A stretch of 64,000 bases of DNA from Eudromia elegans. Its lineage: Eukaryota; Chordata; Aves; Tinamiformes; Tinamidae. Position 1 is the first letter of the stretch. The number at the start of each line of letters is the position of its first letter. Location of the stretch: NCBI GenBank assembly GCA_003342815.1, contig PTEX01000235.1, forward strand, positions 682,001 through 746,000, in the 5' to 3' direction. This document shows positions 24,441 through 38,600 of this stretch, piece by piece. Below the pieces are notes generated by a model that saw only the letters and a program-made list of their open reading frames with translations, did not search any database and was not told the origin of the DNA. Both the position numbers and the translations under genes were made by a program.

Positions 24441-27400
24441 TTTCAAATCTCTTTTTAATTAAGACCTGTCCTTGTTGAAATTCACCCTACATCATTTTCC
24501 TTGCTAGTAGCTCACTGTCCTCTCTTTTCTTCTGTGCTACCCTTGTACCTTTTATTGTTGACGTTGACACTGTCTTAGGTTATAAATTGTGTGCTAGCAG
24601 GGAGGATAGTTTCTTGCTTTTTTTGCTAGGACCACGAAAGGGCTGCTTTTCAGGCCTGCAAAGGCACGTATTTGGAAGTAGTTCACAAAGGTGACTGTGT
24701 GAAGGACAATCACAATAAACAAAAAACAAAACCAAAAAAGCTTAAAAAATCTACTTCCATATAAATTAATTTTATTTTTTATTCTCTTGAGAACTGAAAC
24801 CTGAAAAGAAATATTTCTAAGAAAACTTTAATAGACCAAATCAATGGACATGAAAGTACAAAAGATATTTATATAAAAAATAAGGAGGTAAAAGTACTGA
24901 CTTTTATATAGAAGAAATCTCTAGTTAGGACACTAGAGAACTGTTTGATATTGAGCGTGTATTGGTTGGTACTGATGTTTCAGCATATAAATGTGCAGTA
25001 AATGAAGCACTATTTCTGTAAGTTCTTCTAAGAGGATAATGTTGATGATGACGACCCGGGCTATTTCAGACTATTCTGCAAAGCTAGTATGCCATTTTGA
25101 AAAGGTAGTGCAAAGTTACAATTTCCTGTACTAAAGAAAACACTACTAAGTCTGTCTTATTCTGTAAAGAGGGGAAATGAATAGCGCTTTATCCTGATTA
25201 GTGATGGGTACATAATCCTGAGTGATACTTAACAAATTCTTCAAAAGAGATAATGAATTATGGTTCCTTTGATTTTTCACAAAAAGTTATATAGAACTGC
25301 AATATGCTACAAGCACAGATTTTCCCCACTGGAGTTGCAAGAGGACTGACCATCAGTTAATGTAATTCCTTTTCAAATTCCAAGATGACTAAACTTGTAT
25401 GTGGCATAAAATATATCCTGTCATTCTTGCTATAAAAAATAGATGTCCTGCAAAGCCTCTAGCCTGGACTGTCTCCACTATCTAAGGACATGGTAGAGAA
25501 TTAGAGGCTCTCTGATAATAATGGGTTTTCTAAATAAGGAGAATTTTCACTTTTTTAATCCTGTTGGCACTTGTCGTACCAGCATCAGCCCATAAAGTAC
25601 AGACCCTTCCCAATGGTGCACTGAATTTAGCTTGGATTTTCAAAACACAAATTTGCTTGATGCAGCACTGTTTTGAAAATTTTTTTTTTTAACTGTCAGT
25701 ATTAACACTTTGAAGATTCATTTGAGCCTCTCTTTTATTCTGTCATTGTGACTGCTCATCGAGCTCAAGTAACAAGAGTGTTATGGTAGTAACACTGGTG
25801 AAAAAATGTTAGAAACACCAAAGTGGTTGATATGAAACTTCATATGAAATGAGAGATGAGGATTTGTGATGGAAAATTGAAAAGGCATCTTACCGGGAAA
25901 AAAAAATATGTTTGAGTAATAGTTGTCTTACAAAAGCATGAAGAAGGATTTTTGTTTATTTTCATTTTCATTATTTTCATTTTTTTGGTTCATTTTCGTA
26001 TATAAAAATGACTGATCAGACTGAGAATTAACATACTCAAAAGAATTATCACAACTAGTAGGGAGCAGCAGAAATGCAAGGCTTGTCAAAGTGATATATT
26101 ACCTATGCCTGGTGGCTTTGGACTTTTGAGAATTGCTTGAGTACCTAAACGATATAATTATTTTTGTCTGGTCTTCCTCTTCACTTTCTCTTATAGTGAA
26201 TATAAAGCATTATGAAAACTTTTTTTTTTTTTTTTCTTTTCTGAACGATGGTTTCAGTGTTGATTCCAGAGAGATCTGGGAAATGTGTGAGAGTTAATTC
26301 CTGACATTTTTTTTTTTCAAGTTTTATTCATGATTATGAAATGCGAAGTTTTAATTTGTTTCATTTGTATTGTGCTGATTAGATGTGCAGTGCTTTGCGT
26401 GTTCATTATGTATTCGTTCACTTTTCCTTTTCTTGTTTCCAAGCACCACTTTGACATATTTTTCTTCAGACAAGTTTCTCTAGTGGAAAAACTCAAAATA
26501 AGTACTCAGAATGGCCACTATGTTCCTTAATGTTAACAGAAACAGTATTAAGTTCTCAGTTGTTCTGCTCATTTCTGATATGCAAGTAACTCTTCATTGA
26601 ACAGAAGGAATACTTAAAAGCTTCTCAGTGCAAAGGTTTCTTGAAAAATGCTTTATACAAAAGAATGCTGAGAGCTGAGTTCATCTTATTTTGCAACAGT
26701 TTGGTAGAAAATCTCCCCCAAAATATAGAGGTCTTTTTCGTGTGTGTATTTTCTTTTGCTTTTAATAGCATGTCTATCCTGGCTTTTTTTCTTAGCTAGG
26801 TTTCCATGCTGGTGGAATAAAGAGGGTGATAGTGCAAATTTTACCTGTGGAAAAGGAAAAAGAGATGCCAGTGTCCAAAAGCATGACTTTTAATCAATTC
26901 AGTTAGATTTTGAAAATCATTATTTTTGATGTTATGTTTTTTTAAATTACCGTTTTAAATTATTATATAGCTGCGTTTAACTCTCTGACCATATGTACCC
27001 AATTTCCTTTCCTCAAAAAAACTGCTAACATCTGTTTGCAGGCATGTAGAATATTACCTAAACTTAATATTTAGCTAAAAGTTTGGGACTACAGAATGAT
27101 ATTAAAATTAACTTGCAATTTATTATACTTAGGCATTGGTTTAGAAAAGCCTATCAAATTACATAATATGTTTTTGACATACTCTTCATTCTTAAAGGTA
27201 TATTGCCATCTTATGTAGTTGTTTATTACAAAAATTAATGATACCCAAAATTAATCTTTGTCATTCCAATTTCCAGAATTTAAAACTAGCTGAACTTCTG
27301 ATTCATCTGGAAAGATGTAGTCTTATTTTGGTAATGTTTTAGTGACATAGAGGAAAAAAGGCAAAATATGTGAGAACTAATGAATAGCACACAATTTTTA

Positions 27401-30400
27401 GTTCAGTAAAGGTGGTATATTTTCTATTAAAGGATTCTTCTTTCAAGGGATGAAAATACAAAACCAAAGACAAGCCTAGGAAAATTTACAGAGATTGCAA
27501 ACTGGAAATGTCCCAGGAGTTCTTATTTTGCAAAGCAACGAAAATGTAGAAAAAAAAAGTTTTGAATATTTTAGTTTCTATAACCTAACGTGGATAATCT
27601 AAGTGCAGTAAAAAATTCTTTACAAATAAATCTTAATTAGAATATATATTTCAATTAATAGTCAATGAAGATTACGTTCCTTTCCCAATGGGATGTAATA
27701 TCTGAAGTGTCAAAACTTGTATTCCAGGGGCTCTGTCAAAAACATGAAAATCATGGACTACTCAAGGTTAAACTAGAAGGAAGAAGGAGTTTTGATTCTA
27801 CAAACTGTTCAGACTTCTGATTTAGTGTGTTAAACAACCTGCTCATGCCTCTGCAACTGTTATTCAAAGCTGTCACAGATGTTTGATAAGTTCTTAAGTG
27901 CAAGGTTGTTTTGCAATTTAGTTTATATAAATAATATTTTGACATGACAGAATTAAAAAAAAAAAAGAAAATACTATATTTTTGTTTATATGTTAAATAA
28001 CCATACAAAAGAGATTTTATTTCTGCAAAGTTTTGGAAGAAGAAAAAATAGATGCTATTGAGCATGTCCTTGCATATCAAATGTACATCCTTGATAGCTG
28101 GGGTGTGATGAAAGTGTATAAATTCTTTTTATTGCCTTAAGCCTCTACTACTCGTTTAGCTGAGCTTGTTGCATGCTAACATGTAGCATGGATATGAGAA
28201 TATGAAGAAAACAGTGGTAGAAATGCAGTCAGCTACTTCATGTTTTTCTAACTTTGCTATAGTTTTGATGTATTTTAGGATCTTGTTTCCTTCTTTCAGT
28301 TGTCACAAATTGTTCTTTTCTGAACTAGGTAAGATAATCATAATAAAATGTCTAATTTTATATTCATTTAGAAAGATAGTTTATTCAGTCTATAACTAAG
28401 TGGTTGGTAGCTTGTGAAATTGCACAATGATCACACCAATGCCGTCATCAAAGCATACTTGCTCTTGGATTAATAAATATGTTGTACTGACAAATCTTCC
28501 CTCTGTAATGTATTTTATGTTCTACACAATGCATTCACCCCTCTTGGCATCTTCTCTCTATTAATTCATTCAAAAATCAGCTTCAAGTCCTTGATTCCAC
28601 AAAGATCAAAAATATTGACAGTAGATGTTTGTTTTTCTGTAACTGGACTCAACAGCAATTTTTGTAGCTCTTCTTTCCTAAAATATCAGTATTCAAACCA
28701 TCTATAACTGGATTTTTCTTTATATTGTTTTTAATCATGATGGAAGAAGCCAAAAAACTATTCTGAATCTCTCTATCTCCAGAGACAAAGGTCTACACTT
28801 TGCCTGCCTGGCTTCTCATGTCTATCTCAAAAGCTTTCCTTCAAATGTGATCCTAGGAAGTTCATAGCAAAGTACTATTTCAGCCACATACAGAAGTATT
28901 AAATCAATTGTACAGTCACTGGGATTTGGGGACAACAGGGGACGACAGCTAGGATGACAAGGGAATAAAGGAGATAGATAGGCGAGGAAAAGGTTAGATT
29001 TTTTTTCTTTTTTTTTTTTTTCCTATTCTTAACATAGCAAGATGAAGACTTGAAAGAGATATAGTTATAAAAAACATGAAATCATCATGGGAGTTAAATG
29101 GTCCATCTCCCTTCCTATATTGAACTAATGTACAAAATTTGCTCTTCCAGATTCAAAGGAGTTTAACTTTGTGGCTGAAAATGGCACAGTATATAACCAA
29201 AAGTTCAGTGAGGTTCTTGAACAAGCATGAAAAGGAGAACTAAAATGAAAAACAAATGTGACTTTAAATTATGTAAAAATGGAGCTTGAATGGGAGAGAC
29301 TCTGTGATTCAATTGCTGTCACTTGGGAATTGCACACCAGAAATCATGTTTGTTGCAGAGATCTTCATGAGATTCCCCGTAGGGTCCTTCCAAGAGGTGT
29401 GCTCCCTTGTGGAGGCATATGGGTAACAAAATATTAGTACTGTTCTCTAACATTAGTACATAATTTCAGCTGACATCTAGAAAAGCTATTGTTTCATAAT
29501 TAATTTCCTTGATAGCTCTTCAGTGACTGGCCATATAAAGGAACTGAACAGCTGCAGAGATTTTTTTTTTTTTTATCCTGCTTGTACCATTTTTGCTTAG
29601 TATTAAAATCTGCAAATACTGCTGGGTAAAGAGAGCTCATAAAGGCAGAGAATATGTGGGTATATTTCATTATTTTAGCTTTAATAGCAATGAGACTCTC
29701 TTGTGAGTACTGAGCTTCAGACCACATGTGAATATAAGTCATTCTTTTGTCTTTTACATTGATCAATCTCAATCAGATCAAGTGTTAAATAGATATCGAA
29801 TAGGGAGAGAGGAGGAATCCAAGCCAATTCCTTTACTGGATAATACTTAGCACTTAATCCTAAAAATGCTGATAAGGACTTCTCCCCTTGAGCCCTCTTT
29901 GGGATTATTAAAAATAAAGCATCTACATGAAAAATCTTGCCTTAGATTCTTCTGTCTTGTAGTGGATATGGAGTTTTAAAAATAGAATAAATACCATTTG
30001 AATTTACAAGTGCTAATTTGGAATTTTTTGAGTCTTGCTTTTTCAGCCCTAGACAATTTCTGCTGCCATTTCCAAATCCTTCTGAGTTTCATCTGAAGAA
30101 CTGGTGTTTAGGAGCTTTCAGCCTCTTAAGACCACTAGGCAACAGAACCTGAAAGATTTGGATTTCTCTGGTTTAGGACCCAGTAAAATCACAGGCAATT
30201 TACATTGTTTTTTGTCAGAGGAGACTGTTTTTTTGTAAATCCTAGCTCAGACTATCTTCTTCTATTTTTTTGCATCTTCCTTCCTTCCTATTCCTTTCTG
30301 CTGTGATTATTTTATGGAAATGGTTAATACCAAGAGTGACATAAATCCTTACTGAAGAATTGCAGCCAATGACTTTATTAGAAATTTGATTTTCCAAACT

Positions 30401-31961
30401 GAAGTTTATCTCTAACCTCAAGTATTGCAAATGACTATTATGACTAATCTATATTCTTGTTGATGAGTCATATTTAAAGCCTTCCATTGATTTGTACATC
30501 ATCCTGCAAGTAATTTGAAATATGGAGTACAGCAATCCTAAACACACTCCCATAAAATCTGCATTAGTGAGTCCTCAAAGAATACTGCCTTTTAAGGAAG
30601 TTATTTCTATTACTGTGGTCACAGTAGGTGGTAGAAGAAAATAGATAAGATTTCTTTCCTGGTTTATTCTAAAGACACTACTTCCTGTTGCCATGTGTTT
30701 TGTTATTCCTTATTAGAGGTAACAGTACAAACTAGTCTACTGAACTTATTAGCAATGAATGTCAGCATATATAGCAAACCACAATCAGTTCAAGAGTCTG
30801 CAGTGAAAGAAGGTTTAGTTGAATTACATTGCCTTTGCCATAAACTAGGAGGATGCATGTGAACTTTTTATGTATTCAGCTATAAGAGCAGATCTGAGAT
30901 ATTCTGCATTCATACTAAAGGAATGAATTGTGTAGCACAGTGCATTTACTGTTCATTTCCTTATTTCTTCATCTACCTTACAAACTGATCCCACATGGCA
31001 TTCTGCTTTGATATTTAGGCTATGCTCAAAATAAACATACTCAAGTATATCTGGCTTCTTAAAATCAAATATTAATGTAAATTATTTACCATACAAATAT
31101 ATCTGACATTAAAGAGATAAAGAGAGTTGAGGAACTGCTGTCTATACTTGTAATTGCCTTTAAAGCAAGGGACTGTGGAAGGAAGTTGTGATTAATTTAG
31201 CCAGATCTTGTACCACCTCACCTGCTCTAAAATCAAACTGTTAGATTAACTGGAATCAATGGGAGTCTATACTCTTTAAAAATTTAGTCCAGCTACATAG
31301 TGAATACATCTGCAATGGAGAACTATTACTAAGCTAACATTTTCCTTTACCAGAACTGTGCAGACATAATAGCATCAGCTTTTTCATGCACATCAACAAA
31401 GCGTAAATTTATGTGGAAGCTCACTGCAATTAATTATGTACGGGATATAAGTGTAAGGAAAAAATGTGCTACTGCAACAGTACCTGTGCTGGAGTACAGT
31501 GTTTGAGCTAAAACTCTAGCAACTGCTGAAGTGCTGAGTCAGAGCCTTAGAAATCAATACAAGTATCAACCAGCTTCTATAAAGTGACACGGTCTAGTTC
31601 TCTGCACAGTCCTTCAGACTTAATTGGACATGGACTGAATTGCAATGGTGTCTACATCACCATCCACCTGCTCCGCTTAGCTCTGATCAGTTCTCATTGC
31701 ACTCAACATAATAAATCCCATTCAGAGCACACCCTGTGCAAGTATGCTGGCTCTGTGTTGGCAAGAAGTGTCCAGAAATGAGAGAAAGTGTAATGAAGTC
31801 GAGGAGCAGTGGGAAGAGCTACACTTCAGCTGAATGAACACATTGATGAGTCAGGTTCATATCTTCTATCAAGAGCTTGCATCTCTTGAAGAATGTGTTT
31901 CTATATGGTCATGCACTTTGTGCTTGTATATATTTGGTTTGATCACTTTGTCTATGGGTTT

Positions 31962-31981
31962 TTTGTTTGTTTGTTTGTTTG
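31962..31981 (+). repeat. (TTTG)5 tetranucleotide repeat
   Basis: Five perfect TTTG units. This is the complementary form of the CAAA tract at 8881, but there is no shared flanking sequence. Confidence 0.9.
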
Positions 31982-32289
31982 ATTTTGTGCATTTTGCAGT
32001 TACAAAGCCACATTTAAGTCTTCTTTATGGGAGTGGATGTTTCCTTTCCTTCTTTGCTCCATGTGCATTTCTTCTAGAGTTTCTTAACCTTTACTCTCTC
32101 TATTATTTATTGTAGGAAGAAGATTGTCCATTAAGACTTTCTAGGCCAATTCAAAAGCTATTTATTTACACTCCTGGTTCCATTAGTGCTTACATCAGTT
32201 AAAGTGCCTAGAAGATCATGATGAACGGTACTCCCCAAACCTGTACTGTCTTGTTTGAAAAACTGCCATGTGTAAACTCTGCTTTCTGA

Positions 32290-32305
32290 CCCCCCCTCCC
32301 CGCCC
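32290..32305 (-). other. Potential G-quadruplex motif (minus strand)
   Basis: On the plus strand there are runs of 7, 4 and 3 cytosines separated by single bases. The minus strand therefore reads GGGCGGGGAGGGGGGG, which fits four G3 tracts with one-base loops. It is isolated in AT-rich DNA with no promoter features visible. Confidence 0.55.
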
Positions 32306-35300
32306 ATGAGGATAATTTTAGGTAGTGGATAAAATAGATGAGAGAGCCAAAGCAGTGGGATGAGATAACATTGGCTGAATTGTATAACGCTGCATAGGCA
32401 AGTCTGTTCAGCTGCGGAAGGGCCTATATCCTCACTTGATGAAGTGCTCTATGAGTGTACTATTTTTCAGAAATCTATGAGGTATAGGCAGAATAAATGG
32501 AACTCAAATGTGGTGAAAAGGATTCTGCAGGTACATGAAAATGCAATTACTTTTCATGAATGTGACAAAAGAAAGCTGAATATTATGCACTGCACAGAGT
32601 CAATAGAATTAGTTTATGGTGAGTGCGTACATTTTTATTTTTGCTCATTCTAGAAGGGGGGAGTGTGATTTTAGATCTGGGATCCATATACCTCACCAAA
32701 ATTTATCTTTGATTAAAGCAAAGGGAGGAAAGGTTGACTGTCTCTAATTACATTCACAAGACCTGCTATTATACCTTTATACTCTTTTGAATTAAAAAAA
32801 CATAGAAGTCTTCCTCATTAGAAAGCTCTAAAAAAAAAGAGACTATATCATGAGATTCTGATGAGCAGCCACACAGTACTCAGAATGCTGAATTCCAGGA
32901 CTGACTTCTATGAATGCCACACAATTTGCTCAGCCATCAGCTCCTCAGAAATCCTTAGCTGAAACTCCTCCAGAGAGGATTCAGGGATACTGTCTGAACA
33001 TGTTCCTAATTTAGTGATCTTTTCCCACACAAATTAAATTCTGGAGCTAAGGTTTTCCAAACTGTTTCGTACAAATTCTGTTTCTGATTGAAATCAATTC
33101 TCATTGCTTTTATCTGAATCATGCCATGTCTACTAGCTGGGTTGCTTCTGCTGTTTCTGGGATATGAAAGCAGCCAAAGCAAGGTCTTCTTTCCTTCTCC
33201 TTCCGTTCCTCCATTTTGTTTTCCTCCTCCTCTGTTTTTTTTTTTTTTCCACTCACCATGCAAACAGATTTTTTTAAATCTCTTTCATGTTAAAAAAGAA
33301 ACGATCAAAACACCCATCATTTGCTGTATCTGTCCCCTCATTTCCCTTCTGCCTTTCACTCTTAAACTCTTCTAACATTCTGTTTTATAAGATTATGTAT
33401 ATATTTTTCTCCTCAGTTCCCCTTCTTGATATTTTTCAGATTGGCCACTGACCCTGAAAATACTCTTGCCAAAAATCCCTAGCAACACCTTCAAAAATAT
33501 GACAGTTTAGGATACTAGACTGAGATCATTCCCTATCATTTTGGCAAATGTTGTCTTATCTTTTCCTGTGCTATTCATGTTTGCCTATATTCTATTTTAT
33601 CACTTATTGATGCAAGATTGATGCAAGTCTTTCTGTCTTGCTGTTCTCTTTTTCACAGTTTGCAATAGAGTAGGATCCTGGTTCAGGAAGAAGAATTCCC
33701 CAAACTCTGATGAAATAAATCATAATTATTAGAAGTAAGGTGATGATTTTTATGTGGTGATGCAGTCATGTGATTTATAGAGGATTTTGGAACCTTCAGT
33801 ACAGAAAGGGAGATTTAAATTTAAGATATTGTCTTTTCTCTCTACATGTTCTGATCAAGGTTATCATGTATTCTTTTTTCAAACTCCATTCATAGTTGTG
33901 TTTTCTTTAATGAAAAAATTGTGCTAACTTCAACCAGCACCTGGACTTAACAATGCATTACTAACATCATGCTGGAGGTCATAAATGACTTCAGATAGCT
34001 ATACTCCAGTGGGTTATTAAATTGTGAAATGTTCTCAGAATATTTTGTTCCTACACACATCACTGGGTTGTCCCTTTAGGTTAGTAGCTCTTCGTGCATG
34101 AAGACCTGGTGAGCATTTGTCTTGTTGCTCTGTGTTTTAGGGACAGGAATCAAACTGTGTCTCCAGATCTTCCTTAGATTTGCACTCTGCTAGGCTAGAG
34201 TTGCATCCTGGGAATAAGTATGAGATGTTAAATAATTCCTAGGACCTATCCAAATGAAACGTATATTCTTAATGTAAAAACACATTGTCTGTGAAGTAAC
34301 TATTAACACATGAGGGAAAAATGCATTTAACATGTGACATGCAGTAAATCGTATCTTCTGCATTTGCACCTGAAGAATTGCAGGAATAGAACTAGTCTTC
34401 TAAAAAGAAGTATTTTTTGATTATTCAGCGCTTGATTATTCATGGGCATGTTGCCCATGAAAAGATGACAACAGGTCTATTTACTAAGTTTTTTTAGACA
34501 GAAAAGAAACAGCAGGAGTTAAGCCTCCATAGACTTTTAATGATGTGGTGCTTCCAGGACTGATACTAAATTCCGACATTCCAGTTTCTTTCTGTCGTGA
34601 ATGAATATCATTATGGACTCTGGTACTATGTAGATACTGCCTTGCTTACACATTTTGGACACTTCTGCATCTGACTTTTCTTTACTCAGCTTTTTTTTCA
34701 GAATAAAATATTTAACAAAATCAATTCATTTTATTTCAGATATGTCAGTTCGAAGAGTGTAGATGTAATCAAGGTTTCCCAGTTTTCTCTCACTTCCCAC
34801 CTTTCCCAAAGACAACCAATATGTTGCAGTCAGCCTGATCATAGCTCGCTGAGCTCTGCCCGTTTAAGAGAATAAGAGTTTATCTCGTCTGTCAATACTT
34901 CTCTGAGCATTGCAGTGGAACTATACCACAACAGTGTTATTGCTTTCTCTGCTGATCAACCCGGTGTTCACACACACTATATGTTATCATACTGGAGTTT
35001 CAACCGAGAAAATTAAACGTATATAGTAATTTAACAAGAAATTGAAATGTCTGAGATATGCTGAAGAAGGTCTGTTCAGATAGTCCTTACTTTACAATGA
35101 AATAGTGGCAGGTTTCCAAATAGATTTCTCGCTCTATTAGAATGCATATAAACATTGTTCTCTCCCTAGACACCCCTGTTGAGCTATAAAATGATAACTA
35201 TGGACAAAAGGTAAAGATAAACCTTTGACATTTTACCTTGCATTATGTGTTTAATTTTTCCATAAATTATAACAATCTTTAATTACTATTACTTGAGTGC

Positions 35301-35575
35301 AGTGGTAATCAGGTACTGCTAATAAAAATTGGTTTAAACAGTCACTTATGAGAACAGGTAGCAGTGCAATATGGAAAAGGGAACGAAAGGTACCTTTTAG
35401 CAAGGTGCCATTTCAAACAAGATATTAAAAGAGGTAATGTGAGTGTATGTATTAAGGGCTGTGGCAGAAATAAAATTCATAATATGGGCTCGGATGAGCT
35501 GGCTTGAAGGCTGAGGAAGATGCATTAAGCCAAACTGACAATTGAATGCTTTTATGAAGCTTCTTTCAACTGTAA
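32306..35575. other. AT-rich unique sequence, no gene recognised
   Basis: It includes a pyrimidine-rich patch at about 33186-33255 and a compact hairpin at 34439-34461 (10-bp stem, 3-nt loop, around CATGGGCA/TGCCCATG). It is preceded by a direct repeat of TTGATTATTCA at 34417-34427 and 34432-34442, whose last two bases fall within the left arm. No gene was recognised. Confidence 0.5.
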
Positions 35576-35660
35576 TATGAGAGAAGTGGGAAGGGAGAAA
35601 GGAGAGGAGAGGGAGAGGAAGGGATTTGGGGGCAGAGAGGAAGGGAAAGAGAGTGAGATG
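35576..35660 (+). repeat. Polypurine (GA-rich) tract
   Basis: About 85 bp composed mostly of G and A (GGGAAGGGAGAAAGGAGAGG and similar), interrupted by ATTTGGGGGC. The minus-strand frames 35397-35714 and 35552-35734 owe their S, L and P richness to this tract and are not credible genes. Confidence 0.85.
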
Positions 35661-38600
35661 GACAATGAATCCAACAGCAAAGAAACACAAAATTGAATAT
35701 ACTGAATATTCCAAATACTCAGTTTCTCCGACACAATTTCAGCTCATCTGATGATGGAGTAAGTAGTAAAATTATGAGTAAAAACATATATTTTGTTAAA
35801 TCTCTGTTAAGGAGATGAAAGGTTCCTGAAGCTCTCTGAAGCTACCTGTGTGAATGGTGATATTTTTAAAATGACCTTATGACTGTCTAATGTCCAATTT
35901 CACTGACTCTCATAGGTTGGATAGTTACTGTACTTCAGACTGTCTCTCCCTGAAGAAAACCAGTGGTAAGTCTCCAAATCCTTAATACTTAGAGGATTCC
36001 CTCTAACAGAAGAGGTATCCTCAGTTAGCCAAAGCTATAAGCTCTAAGTTGCTGTGAGTGTGTAGGCTTTGCAGTGTACGTAAGTGACACTATATATATT
36101 AGAATATTAAAAAGAGTCGTGATAGCTTTCTTAAATCAGCCATTTCAAGGCAAAACTCTTTTTTTCATTAGCTCCATATTTTGTTCAGCATGATAAATGT
36201 TATACCCTGATCCTGTTTGTCTGTGATGCTGACAGATAGTAGCCATCTAGATAATCCTTGTTATTTCTTTGGAAAGAAGCCTCTGAATTGGCTGAAATAG
36301 GTATGCTGATTAAGAACTTGATGAATCCCTGTTGCTGGGGCTGTGTTACATTTAACATCACATTCGCTGTTTGTGTAGTGGTACATCCTGTATCTTGTAC
36401 ATGGAGTGCAATCCAGAGGTTGCTTTTTTGACACACTGAATAAACTGTGAATTTGTGTTCACATACTGCTTTGTATGCACATGAAGATCTTGGAAATGAA
36501 ATAAAGCAGATAGATCATCATCTTTGAAATGCTCTATTTATTCATGGAGTATTTAATATGCTTGATTTTTCAGCTTTCTTATAAGAATTTGTCCCACACC
36601 TGGCAGTAGGGACCAGTTCTCAAAATATATATCTAAGCAGTTCAAATCCATAAATCTTTATCTACAATTCCCCAAACAATTAATTGATTAATCAGTGACA
36701 AAAATGCTTTTTGCGTTCTATTTCATAAAGAAGTTCAAAAAGTTGTTAGTTGTTTAAATAGCCTTCCAAAGGACTAAAGAGCTCAAGTATATTTTTGCAT
36801 ATCTGAAACTGAATGAATGGAGACTAAGTATTTTATATAACCCAGCATGTTTTATGTAGTTTCATACAAATATCATAATATGCTAAATCAGTACACTTGC
36901 AAACAGGTTTGAATAAAAGAGGACTATATTTTCCTGTGTGCTTGATTTGACTTATGTAAAGTGTGTACTCCTCAGAATGAATAGCATTTTCTTCTCAACC
37001 TGCTACAAATTGGAAATCAGTGGTTGTCAATAGGCTTTATTGAAATTCAGCCCTGTACTTAGGGTCGCTTCAGAGCCTATTAAAGTCCTTCAGCAGCTTT
37101 TAAGTGAGAGTCTGGACTCTTCAGTCCCTTGGCAGGATGGAGCTGAGTTCCAAATCACAGCAGATTTGGGAGAGCTGCTCGATAAAAGGGGTTGCGTGGA
37201 TTAGTGGGGAAAGAAAAGTATCTTTGACCACAGTGACTGTCAGTTGCCAGGAAAACTTAATCTGCTTCACTGTCAGTAGTAAGTGATGGAATGACTCTGC
37301 TAAGACTCCATGGCTTGAAAATTGGCATCCAAGCAAGCAGAGAACTCTAATTCTGTGTCCTCATTTTAGTTTTGCACATGGAGGGTGGGTTCATGCTGTC
37401 AGATATTACGGGGTACCTTAAATGTTTCCATTTCTCTTATTATAAAATGCACTCTGTAATTCTCGATGAAGTATCTTCAGTTGCCTGTTTATCCTGTGGT
37501 TGATCACACTCCAAAATTTGTGGAGGAAGCTAGTTGCTTTCATTTTGAACAAAATGTTAATCATGGCTGTGTGCTTGGCGTAAATACATCACACAGGGCT
37601 AGGCTGAGGTTTTATGATTATTTGTTGCAGTCCTCCTATCTTCCTGAAAAGCCAGTATTGACTGTAAGAGGATCAAGGCTTCTGGGGTGCTTCATAAAAA
37701 AGGAAAACTTAAATGAATCAACTGAGCTTTTAAGTTATCAGAGAAGTTTTCCACTGTCCATGAGAACTATTCCAAAGAAATAGGATTAATGTGAATCTAA
37801 ATAAAAAATTTAGAAAATTTCTATTTTGGGTGATATTTTGGTTCACTGTCAACAGGAGGGTAAGGAAGTCACCTGTGTAACAAGCTTGATGATAACACAC
37901 AACAGCTAAACTCTGATTTAAAATGTGATTTAGATTTACCATAGCATCTTCTAATCCCTAGTGCCCTCGTTAGTAGTGTCTAAAATAATTATGATTTATT
38001 TCATTGTGGCCATCATTACCGGTGATTCATTTATGCTTCATGCAAAACATTGGCTGAGTTCTCTTTTCAGACTGTCACGCAAGTCCAATATTCTGTTTCC
38101 CTTAAGAAGTCCGCACATAAGGTACCTGAATATCAAAGTTCAGATATATCAGGCTTGGAGCCACAAGCACATACTTAGCTTGGCATAACTTGATTATTGG
38201 ACATATCTGTCTTACATCATTCTTATAACTTTACCTCAAAACTGCAATTACAGACTAAATATTAATTGGGATGCTGGCATTTTCCATGCTGCCAGACAAA
38301 TGAATGTTTAGGAAGATGTATCTGCCTGCAGTCCCCAGAAGCTTAATTAACTAGTCATTTCCATTCCACAAGAGTGCTATAAAACCAACAGGATGAATAA
38401 AAAGTATTTACAAAGAATGCTGGAAGTGAACGTTTTTTCCTCTTACCCCATGAGAGGAGTCTCTTTGCTAGGCAGAGACCTTCTAGGGGAACAGAAGGAA
38501 TGTTGCTCTCCAAGTGTCGGAAACCATGAGTTATTTGCCTGGCCACAGGGAAAGCATGAAAGACTGTGTGGAGCATATCAGCCTGTGCCTTAGTTTGCTA

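Larger units (their letters stand above)
22696..32289. other. AT-rich unique sequence, no gene recognised
   Basis: About 9.6 kb without a supportable exon or interspersed repeat. It holds small simple repeats: (CT)9 at 24423-24440, T runs near 26218 and 28999, and (TTTG)5 at 31962-31981. Two hairpin-forming sequences, at 23448-23516 and 28172-28190, are described separately. The longest frame (27751-28080 minus, 109 codons) is low complexity with F-rich and K-rich stretches and is probably chance. Confidence 0.5.
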
